From assembly GCA_040507895.1 (NCBI GenBank), contig JBEVNX010000218.1:1-26000 (forward strand): 26,000 nucleotides of DNA, given 5' to 3'. Source of the DNA: JBEVNX01 sp040507895 (GTDB lineage Bacteria > Desulfobacterota > Binatia > JACPRU01). Numbering within the stretch: position 1 is the first letter of the stretch; each line of letters begins with the position of its first letter. The notes below the pieces were generated by a model. It was not told the DNA's origin. It worked only from the letters and a program-made list of their open reading frames with translations, and searched no databases. Of the stretch, positions 8,245 through 15,104 are shown piece by piece. The translations under genes and the position numbers were made by a program.

Positions 8245-10827
8245 TTGACCGCCCGCGTCCTCCGGTTTGCCGCCGTCGTGACGGTCGGACTTTCCCTGAT
8301 CTCGATGCGCGAGGCGGCCGCGGCCGAGCCGGTGGAGCTGACGATCCGAGCGCGGCTCGCATTCACAGCGCCGGAAATCGATGGGACCGCCGAGATTCGC
8401 TGGCGAAACCCCGGCCCCGAGCCCGCTTCGTCGATCGAGGTTTTGCTCTTCGCCAATCGGTTTCGCTCCATCGACGGGATGGATGAGCTCGCGCGCCACT
8501 TCCTCGTCGCCGGCGGTTCCTATCACGCGGGAAGGACCGACATCGTTTCGGTAGACGAGAGCGGGAAGGGGCTCGACTGGCGATATGAAGACCTCGCCGC
8601 GATGCCCGAGGCGACGATAGCGACGATCGATCTCGGTCGCGAGCTCGGCGTCGGCGAGGAGGCCCGGGTCGCGATCCACTTCCGCACGCGCCTACCGAAC
8701 CTGTTGGACACGCTGGGGTCGAGTGGCGAGCTGCTGATCGCCGCCGATGGCTGGTATCCGCAGCCCGTCGATGCAAAGAGCCGATGTCCAAGCCGCGCAC
8801 ACGCGCGGGTCAGCTTGACGATTCCGACGGAGAGTCACCTGCTTCTGGACGGCAAGCGCTTCGACGGCGGGGCGCCGGTCGAGGAGGCCACGGACGAGCA
8901 CGTGTCGCTGATCCTCTCCGGCGAGCCGTTCGGCGAACAGTCGCTCCGCGTCGGCAACCGTGTGGCTCACGTCTATTCCGCGCCGAGCAGAGACGTCGTT
9001 CAGCGGATCTCGCCGAACGAGCCGGCGGCCGACGCGCTCCTGGATACGCTCGCGGCGATTCTCACCGAGTCGAAGGCATCGAACGACCTGACGATCGTGC
9101 GGTTGCCGCTCCGCTGGTACCCCTCGGCGCAAGCGACGGGGATGGTGCTGGTCTCGGACCGCTTGTTCGAGATCTTTCCGATACTGCGACCGCTCCACCA
9201 GCGCGAGCTCGCCTACGCGGTCTTTCTCGAGGAGGAACGGGCGATCGCAGCGGCCCGCGAGCTTCCAGCCGACGCGGGTTGGGTCGCGGAAGGCCTCGCC
9301 TGGCGCCGGGCGGACGAGCTGTATCGCGCCCGTTTCCGCTCGGGGCGAGAAGTCAAGGATTGGGTCCGGCTTTTCAACGTGTTCGCGATCGTCGATCGCT
9401 TCGACACCGCGCCGCGTATTCCGCTGGTGCGGCCATTCTACCCGACCGCCGCCTCCGAAGATCCGCTGAACATTCGTCCGGGCGCGCTCTGCGAGCGCCG
9501 CCCGCCGGGCCGCTTGGTGTTTGGCAAGCTCGACTCCTTCCTCGGCCACGACGAATTCGCCGCGCTGCTCGGGCGCCACGGCCGGGACGGCAGGCCGATG
9601 CGCCAGCTGCTCGAGGAGCGCGGGGCGATCCCGCTACTCGACGCCTGGCTTCAGTCCTACGCGCCACTCAACTACGCGCTCGAGGACGTGCGGCTGAACC
9701 CCGGCGGCGCGCCCGGCGCGAGCTTTCGAATCGATCGCCAGAGCGCGGAACTTCGTCCCGACGCGGTCGAGGTGGGAATCGAGAACGAAAGCGCGGAGGA
9801 GGTCGCCTTCGTCAAGCTCGACGGGGAACGCACGGAGCGGACGCTGATGGCGGCCGCGCCGGTGCGAGCGGTGACACTGGATCCTGAACGGCGTGCGATC
9901 GAGACCCGGCTCGACGACAACCGAGCGCCGCCTCGATTCCAGCTGCTGCTCGACAGCGCCGACGTCGAGGTCTCGTCGACGGAGTTCGGCGTCTCGACGC
10001 TGGTCGTGGGCCGGCGCCGCTACGACTATCGGAAGGATCTGGCGCTCGCCGGCTTCTACACGAGCCGCGGGACCGGCTTCGACGCGGGGGCCCAGTGGCA
10101 CGGCGGGACTCCGATCGACGCCAATCTCTACCGCCAAAACCTCTTCGCCTACTACACGTTCGTGGATCTCGATTCGTCCTTCGAGAACAAGCAGGCACCC
10201 GGGGTACGCACCCACGGCAACCTCGGCGGCTTCGGTCTGCGCTTCAATTCGTACGACGCCTTCTGGTTCGAGAACCCCTCGAGCTCGCATCACGTACGGC
10301 TCTTCTTCGACGGCTACGATCGCGCGCTCGGTGGCGATTTCGGCTTCGTGCAAGGCGGCGGGAGCGTTACCGTCACGCGGGCGCTGCGCCAGGACACGGT
10401 GCTCGCGGGGCAGTTGCTGAACGGCTATACGGCCGCGACGGGCAGCGGGCCGATCCCCAATCAGGGCCTCTTCAGCCTCGGCGGCTTCCGCTCGATTCGC
10501 GGCATCGGCGCGGAGGATGAGCTCGGCAACGGGATCTTTCTGGTGCGCGCCGAGATCCGCCACATGCTGCCCTGGTGCCTCGATTGGAACTTGGCCGAGG
10601 TGCTGATCGCACGCCGGCTGCAGGCGAAGGCGTTCGTCGACGCCGGCCGGGTCGGCTCGCGCCGCCTCTACGATCCGTCCAGCTTCGCGGTCGGCGTCGG
10701 CGGCGGCCTCAATTTGTTCTACGACTTCATGGGATTCTTCCCGACCACTTTCTACCTCGACGTGGCCACGCGCGCCGATCGAGGCAGCAATGCGCAAGTG
10801 CTCTTCGGCGTCGGACAGCCGTTTTGA
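8245..10827 (+). CDS. Outer-membrane protein: inactive M1-peptidase-like domain fused to Omp85-like barrel
   Basis: This 860-residue protein starts with a signal peptide (about 1-27, cleavage after AAA). Residues ~28-210 resemble the N-terminal beta domain of M1 aminopeptidases, including a GWYPQP element. Residues ~215-450 resemble the M1 catalytic domain, but the zinc motif HEXXH is absent: H318QREL stands in that area, while a downstream EGLA (E349) is kept. The C-terminal ~270 residues look like an Omp85/BamA-family beta barrel. They contain GGFRSIRGI, equivalent to the VRGF loop-6 motif (R752), and end in a phenylalanine, as outer-membrane barrels recognised by BAM do. I infer an outer-membrane barrel with a large periplasmic pseudopeptidase domain. 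Start is TTG without a clear ribosome-binding site; the signal peptide supports it. Confidence 0.75.
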   Translation: MTARVLRFAAVVTVGLSLISMREAAAAEPVELTIRARLAFTAPEIDGTAEIRWRNPGPEPASSIEVLLFANRFRSIDGMDELARHFLVAGGSYHAGRTDIVSVDESGKGLDWRYEDLAAMPEATIATIDLGRELGVGEEARVAIHFRTRLPNLLDTLGSSGELLIAADGWYPQPVDAKSRCPSRAHARVSLTIPTESHLLLDGKRFDGGAPVEEATDEHVSLILSGEPFGEQSLRVGNRVAHVYSAPSRDVVQRISPNEPAADALLDTLAAILTESKASNDLTIVRLPLRWYPSAQATGMVLVSDRLFEIFPILRPLHQRELAYAVFLEEERAIAAARELPADAGWVAEGLAWRRADELYRARFRSGREVKDWVRLFNVFAIVDRFDTAPRIPLVRPFYPTAASEDPLNIRPGALCERRPPGRLVFGKLDSFLGHDEFAALLGRHGRDGRPMRQLLEERGAIPLLDAWLQSYAPLNYALEDVRLNPGGAPGASFRIDRQSAELRPDAVEVGIENESAEEVAFVKLDGERTERTLMAAAPVRAVTLDPERRAIETRLDDNRAPPRFQLLLDSADVEVSSTEFGVSTLVVGRRRYDYRKDLALAGFYTSRGTGFDAGAQWHGGTPIDANLYRQNLFAYYTFVDLDSSFENKQAPGVRTHGNLGGFGLRFNSYDAFWFENPSSSHHVRLFFDGYDRALGGDFGFVQGGGSVTVTRALRQDTVLAGQLLNGYTAATGSGPIPNQGLFSLGGFRSIRGIGAEDELGNGIFLVRAEIRHMLPWCLDWNLAEVLIARRLQAKAFVDAGRVGSRRLYDPSSFAVGVGGGLNLFYDFMGFFPTTFYLDVATRADRGSNAQVLFGVGQPF

Positions 10828-10832
10828 CCCCT

Positions 10833-10860
10833 GCCCCGGTTGTGAAGGTCGGGCTTTTTT
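10833..10860 (+). terminator. Weak intrinsic terminator candidate
   Basis: Just after the outer-membrane protein stop, gccc (10833-10836) can pair with gggc (10851-10854), immediately followed by six Ts (10855-10860). The T-run stands out in this GC-rich DNA, but the stem is only four pairs with a long loop. Confidence 0.3.
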
Positions 10861-10880
10861 CGCTACGTTCGGGCTGCAAA

Positions 10881-12257
10881 ATGCGCGCCTTGCTGATCTC
10901 GGCCAACACCGAGAAGATCCCAGACCCCGTGTACCCGATCGGCGCAGCGTGCGTCGGCGCCGCGGCGCGCCATGCGGGCCACGAGGTCGAGGCCGTCGAT
11001 CTCTGCTTCGCCGGCGATGCCCGCGCGCTCGTGGACGGCGCGATCCGCGATCTCTCGCCCGACGTCGTCGCGATCTCGCTCCGTAACCTCGACAACTCCG
11101 CCTATCCGGACAATAGCTCCTACATCGACGACTATCGCTCGCTCGTGTCCTGGGTGCGCGAGACGACCCGTGCTCCCGTGGTGCTCGGCGGCGCGGGCTT
11201 CACGGTGATGCCATCCACGATCTTGGAGGAGCTCCATGCCGACTACGGGGTGGTCGGTGAGGGCGAGGACGCGTTTCCCTGGCTGCTCGGCGAGATCGAG
11301 AGCGGGGGAGAGGTGCGCGGCAACACCTCGTTCGCCTGTCAGCGCGTGAACGGGGGGCTGCTGGTGTCGTCCAAGCTGCGTATCAAGGAGCTCGATGCCG
11401 CGCCCTTTCCCGATCGGGACCTCTTCGACGTCCCGAGCTACTACGAGCGCGGCGGCTGCATGAACGTTCAGACCAAGCGCGGCTGCTGCTTCGATTGCGT
11501 CTTCTGCAGCTATCCGCTCATCGAGGGGACGAAGGTCCGCATGCGGAGCGCGGAGCGGGTGGTCGACGAGATCGAGTCGTTGCGCGCGCGTTTCCACGTC
11601 CGTCACATCTTCTTCGTCGACAACATCTTCAACTTTCCGTTGCCTCACGCCAAGCGGGTTTGCGAAGAGATCGCTCGCCGAAAGCTCGACATCGAATGGT
11701 CGGGATACCTGAACCCGCGCTTCGTGGACGAAGAGCTGGTGCGGAAGTTGGCCGCGTCCGGCTGCAAGGGAGTCGAGTTCGGCACCGATTCCGGGGCCGC
11801 CACGATGATCGCCAACCTTCACAAGGAATTCGACACGGAAGATCTCCGCCGTGCGAGCCGGCTCTGTCACGAGCACGGGATCAAGTTCGCTCATAGCCTG
11901 ATCTTCGGCGGCCCCGGCGAGACGCCGCAGACTATCGACCAGACGCTCACGCTGATGGACGAGCTGCGCCCGACCGCGGTCATCGCGTTCACCGGCATAC
12001 GAATCCTTCCGGGAACCGGCATGGTCGAGATCGCGCGGCGCGACGGTCAGATCGACGCCGACGACAACCTCCTTCACCCGAAGTTCTACGTCTCCGAATC
12101 GCTTCAGGCCGACCTGATCGACCGCATCGAGCGGCACGCCGCGGGCCACTCGAACTGGATCGTGCCGGGGAAAGGCATCCGCACGAACATCGAGATGCTG
12201 CAGCGTTTGCGGGACAGGAAGATCAAAGGTCAGCTGTGGCGCCTGCTGCGCGGGTGA
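10881..12257 (+). CDS. Cobalamin-binding-domain radical SAM protein
   Basis: The protein has 458 residues. An N-terminal B12-binding Rossmann-like domain (about 1-140) contains PVYPIGAACVGAAAR and VVLGGAGFT. It lacks an obvious DxHxxG, as in many class B radical SAM enzymes that bind cobalamin base-off. The radical SAM domain begins with the [4Fe-4S] motif CxxxCxxC (C202, C206, C209) and continues with FVDNIFNF and FGGPGET elements typical of the Elp3/MiaB-like barrel. Such enzymes do methylations, ring formation and other radical chemistry; the substrate cannot be told here. I chose the ATG at 10881, where the B12 domain begins (MRALLISAN); GTG at 10842 is an in-frame alternative. It follows the outer-membrane protein gene by 53 bases and precedes the heptose kinase gene by 16. 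Confidence 0.85.
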   Translation: MRALLISANTEKIPDPVYPIGAACVGAAARHAGHEVEAVDLCFAGDARALVDGAIRDLSPDVVAISLRNLDNSAYPDNSSYIDDYRSLVSWVRETTRAPVVLGGAGFTVMPSTILEELHADYGVVGEGEDAFPWLLGEIESGGEVRGNTSFACQRVNGGLLVSSKLRIKELDAAPFPDRDLFDVPSYYERGGCMNVQTKRGCCFDCVFCSYPLIEGTKVRMRSAERVVDEIESLRARFHVRHIFFVDNIFNFPLPHAKRVCEEIARRKLDIEWSGYLNPRFVDEELVRKLAASGCKGVEFGTDSGAATMIANLHKEFDTEDLRRASRLCHEHGIKFAHSLIFGGPGETPQTIDQTLTLMDELRPTAVIAFTGIRILPGTGMVEIARRDGQIDADDNLLHPKFYVSESLQADLIDRIERHAAGHSNWIVPGKGIRTNIEMLQRLRDRKIKGQLWRLLRG

Positions 12258-12273
12258 GCGGGGCCCCCTGGGC

Positions 12274-13311
12274 GTGCTCGAAGCGCCTGCTCGAGAGCCG
12301 GGAGCGGACGCGGTGACGCCGCGCGGAAGCCCTGCGCGGCGCCTGGCGGGGGTCGTGCGGCGCTTTCCGCGTACGCGCTTGCTCATCGTCGGCGACCTCA
12401 TGCTCGATCAGTTCATCTGGGGACGCGTGAGCCGGATCTCGCCGGAGGCGCCGGTGCCGGTCGTGCAGGTCACCGGAGAGAGCGCACACCTGGGCGGCGC
12501 GGCGAACGTCGCGGCGAACGTGCGCGCGCTAGGGGGCGAGGCTTCGATCGTGGGCGTCGTCGGCGGGGATACGTACGGACGCCGATTGATGCGCGAGCTC
12601 GGCTCGATCGGCGTCGGCGTCGGAGACGTCGTGCGCTCCGCCGGATTCGCGACGATCCGCAAGATCCGCATTCTCGCCCATCAGCAGCAAGTGGTCCGCC
12701 TCGATCGCGAGTCCGGCGCGCTCGATGCATCCCTCGCGCGCACCGTGGCGGCGCGCGCGCTGCGACGGCTCGACTCGGTCGATGGCGTCGTCGTTTCCGA
12801 CTACAACAAAGGTGTGGTCACGCCCGCCTTGCTGAGCGAGCTCGGCGAGCGTTGCCGTTCCAAACCGATGCTTTTCATCGACCCCAAGAAGCAGAACTTC
12901 GCCAACTACGCGGGCGCGACGCTGGTGAAGCCGAACTTCGAGGCGGCCGCCCTGGCGTCGGGCGTCGACATCGTCGACGATCGCTCGCTGGCCCGAGCGG
13001 GCCAAACGCTGCTCGAACGCTGGCGCTGCGAAGCGGTGTTGATGTCGCGGGGCGAGGGAGGCATGACGCTCTTCCGCCGCGGTGGCTCGATGGAGCACTT
13101 CCCGACGGCCGCGCGCGAGGTGTTCGACGTGACCGGGGCGGGAGATACGGTGCTGGCGAGCGCCGCGCTCGCGCTGGCCGCCGGGGCGAGCTTCGAGGAT
13201 GCGGCGGTGCTCGCCAATCGAGCGGCGGGCATCGTCGTCGGCAAGCTCGGAACCGCCACCGCGTCGGCCGACGAGCTTCTCGCCGATCTCGCCCGCATGG
13301 ACCCAGCGTGA
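12274..13311 (+). CDS. rfaE1: D-glycero-beta-D-manno-heptose-7-phosphate kinase
   Basis: This enzyme phosphorylates heptose 7-phosphate at C1 on the way to ADP-heptose for the LPS inner core. It is a PfkB/ribokinase-family protein of 345 residues. Visible landmarks are VGDLMLDQFIWG (about 39-50), the glycine-rich LGGAANVAANV (about 73-83), SDYNKG (about 175-180), DPKK (203-206) and the C-terminal GAGDT with catalytic D291. It corresponds to the N-terminal half of E. coli HldE. The second half is a separate gene at 17944-18417 on the other strand. GTG at 12274 gives a 33-residue extension before the domain; GTG at 12313 is an alternative start. The stop overlaps the yicC start. Confidence 0.93.
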   Translation: MLEAPAREPGADAVTPRGSPARRLAGVVRRFPRTRLLIVGDLMLDQFIWGRVSRISPEAPVPVVQVTGESAHLGGAANVAANVRALGGEASIVGVVGGDTYGRRLMRELGSIGVGVGDVVRSAGFATIRKIRILAHQQQVVRLDRESGALDASLARTVAARALRRLDSVDGVVVSDYNKGVVTPALLSELGERCRSKPMLFIDPKKQNFANYAGATLVKPNFEAAALASGVDIVDDRSLARAGQTLLERWRCEAVLMSRGEGGMTLFRRGGSMEHFPTAAREVFDVTGAGDTVLASAALALAAGASFEDAAVLANRAAGIVVGKLGTATASADELLADLARMDPA

Positions 13312-14189
13312 AGAGCATGACGGGATTCGGAGCGGCGACCGCGCCGCTCGGCGCTCGATCCCGCGGATTCCTCTCGGTGGAGGTGAAGAGCGTCAACCAG
13401 CGCTTTTTGGATCTCAAGCTGTCGCTGCCGAAGGAGTACGCGGCCTGGGAGGGCGAGGTGCGCAAGGCCGTGCAGGACCGCGTGGGCCGCGGCCGGGTCG
13501 AGGTCTATGTGGGCCGCTCGGCGGCCGGCAACGAACGCGTGCGGGTCGAGATCGATGAAGATCTGGCGCGGGCGTACGTGGACCAGTGGCGGCGGCTCAA
13601 GCGCAAGCTCCGGCTCTCCGGCGAGATCGACGTCTCCCTGCTCAAGGGGATCGCCGATCTCTATCGCCCTCGGGAGAACTCGACGGTACTGCGAAGCGAG
13701 CATTCCGTGCTGCTGCGCGCGCTGTCGAGAGCGCTCACCGAGCTCGACCGCGCGCGCGTGCGCGAGGGAACGCATCTCGCGGACGACATCCACGAGCGCA
13801 TCGCCGCGCTCGAGACGCTCGCCGACGGCATGGCCGAGCGTGCGGCGGCGAGCCGCGACGGCGCCCGTCGCCGAATCGAGGAGCGCATGCGGGAAATGAT
13901 CGAGGGCAAGGTGGACGAGAACCGCATCGTCCAAGAAGCGGCGTTCCAGGTCGAGCGCGGCGACGTCACGGAGGAGATCGTCCGTCTGCGCAGCCATCTC
14001 GGGGGACTCCGCGATTTGCTCGGTCGCGACGACGCGGTTGGCAAGCGCATCGACTTCTTGCTGCAGGAGGTGCAGCGGGAGGTGAACACGGTCGCCTCGA
14101 AATCGAGCGATCTTCGCCTGACGCAGCTCGCGGTCGAAGCGAAGGGAGAGGTGGAGAAGATTCGCGAGCAGGTGCAGAACATCGAGTGA
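13308..14189 (+). CDS. yicC: YicC family endoribonuclease
   Basis: The 293-residue protein matches YicC from end to end (E. coli YicC is 287). The N-terminal YicC domain starts with KSMTGFG and contains VEVKSVNQRFLDLKL; the C-terminal DUF1732 region contains DVTEEIVRLRSHL and VNTVASKSSD. YicC proteins are reported endoribonucleases acting on small RNAs and stem-loops. A GTG at 13308 overlaps the stop of the heptose kinase gene (GTGA); ATG at 13317 would remove only three residues. The order yicC then gmk is widely conserved. Here the small remA/DUF370 gene often found between them is missing. Confidence 0.93.
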   Translation: MKSMTGFGAATAPLGARSRGFLSVEVKSVNQRFLDLKLSLPKEYAAWEGEVRKAVQDRVGRGRVEVYVGRSAAGNERVRVEIDEDLARAYVDQWRRLKRKLRLSGEIDVSLLKGIADLYRPRENSTVLRSEHSVLLRALSRALTELDRARVREGTHLADDIHERIAALETLADGMAERAAASRDGARRRIEERMREMIEGKVDENRIVQEAAFQVERGDVTEEIVRLRSHLGGLRDLLGRDDAVGKRIDFLLQEVQREVNTVASKSSDLRLTQLAVEAKGEVEKIREQVQNIE

Positions 14190-14299
14190 GTGGCATGGTG
14201 CCGATCTCGACCATTGCGGCGGATGGAGCTGGCGGGCGCAGTGCGATGCCGTCTTGGTGCTGCACGGGCGCTCGCCGCTCATCCCGCCACGCGTGCATG

Positions 14300-14319
14300 G
14301 AGCCGCCGTGGGGCGGCTC
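14300..14319 (+). other. GC-rich hairpin between yicC and gmk
   Basis: A perfect eight-pair stem, gagccgcc with ggcggctc, closes a gtgg tetraloop in the 190-base gap before gmk. No T-run follows, so it is not an ordinary intrinsic terminator. It may act as an RNA processing or stability element; this is inference. Nothing else recognisable lies in 14190-14379. Confidence 0.4.
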
Positions 14320-14379
14320 ATCGGCGGGTCGTGTGGGCGTATCTTCGATACCGCCGCCAGCGCGAACGAGGTCGGCGCC

Positions 14380-14985
14380 TTGGACCTGAGCGACCTTCGC
14401 CGCCGCGGCATCCTCTTCATCGTCTCGGCTCCTTCCGGAGCCGGCAAGACCACGATTTCCGGCCGCGCGCTTCGCGGGATCGCCGGCCTCGAAATGTCCA
14501 TATCGTGCACCACGCGAGCCCCTCGAGCCGGCGAAGTTGACGGGCGGGACTACACGTTCCTCGATCGCGCGGAGTTCGAGGGACGGCGCGCCCGCGGCGC
14601 GTTTGCCGAATCGGCGGAAGTGCACGGCTTCCTCTATGGCACCCCGCGCGCGCCGATCGAGAGCGCCCTCGCCGAGGGACGCGACATGCTCCTCGACATC
14701 GACGTGCAGGGCGCTCGTCAGATGAAGGCGCGCTATGCAGACGAGGCCGTGGCCGTCTTCGTCTTGCCGCCCTCCGAGGTGGAGCTCGAGCGACGCCTAC
14801 GGGCGCGGGGGACCGACCCAGACGAGGTCATTCGCCGTCGCCTCGAGCGCGCGCGCGCCGAGATGGAGGAGTACCGGAGCTACGACTACTACCTCGTCAA
14901 TCACGATGTGGACGAGACCGTGGGGTCGTTGGCGTCCATCGTCGCGGCCGAGCGCGTGCGCGTTTCGCGGCTTCGGGGCTCGTGA
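14380..14985 (+). CDS. gmk: Guanylate kinase
   Basis: Converts GMP to GDP with ATP. The P-loop SAPSGAGKTT follows the first beta strand (about 16-25), and the GMP-binding region has SCTTRAPRAGEVDGRDY and DIDVQGARQMK. The lid and C-terminal parts (RLRARGTDPDEV, YDYYLVNHD) are typical. I placed the start at the TTG at 14380, which has GAGGT 8-12 bases upstream and gives 201 residues, the usual family length. The frame is open further upstream, to 14254, but the added residues match nothing in the family. It sits upstream of the relA/spoT gene, so the enzyme making GDP and the enzyme consuming GDP/GTP for alarmones are neighbours. Confidence 0.93.
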   Translation: MDLSDLRRRGILFIVSAPSGAGKTTISGRALRGIAGLEMSISCTTRAPRAGEVDGRDYTFLDRAEFEGRRARGAFAESAEVHGFLYGTPRAPIESALAEGRDMLLDIDVQGARQMKARYADEAVAVFVLPPSEVELERRLRARGTDPDEVIRRRLERARAEMEEYRSYDYYLVNHDVDETVGSLASIVAAERVRVSRLRGS

Positions 14986-14993
14986 CCGGGGAA

Positions 14994-15060
14994 GGGCTAG
15001 AACGGAAGCGGAGTGCCCGAGGCTCGCCCACTGCGGTTCCGTCGCTACGGCCACTAGCCC
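14994..15060 (+). promoter_or_regulatory. Nested inverted repeats in the gmk-relA/spoT gap
   Basis: Outer arms gggctag (14994-15000) and ctagccc (15054-15060) pair perfectly. Inside them acggaa (15002-15007) pairs with ttccgt (15037-15042), and agtg (15012-15015) with cact (15029-15032). The structure ends 44 bases before the relA/spoT ATG and could form in the leader of that gene. It has no T-tract. A regulatory role is inference; a processing site or chance pairing is possible. Confidence 0.35.
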
Positions 15061-15104
15061 GTCCTGGCTCTCGTCAGTCCTGGTGGCTAGACTAGGCGGC
15101 CGAC

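Noticed and set aside
10863..12401. Minus-strand open frame of 512 codons
   Set aside because: It lies opposite the radical SAM gene, whose C202/C206/C209 motif is clear; the antisense translation has no recognisable domain.
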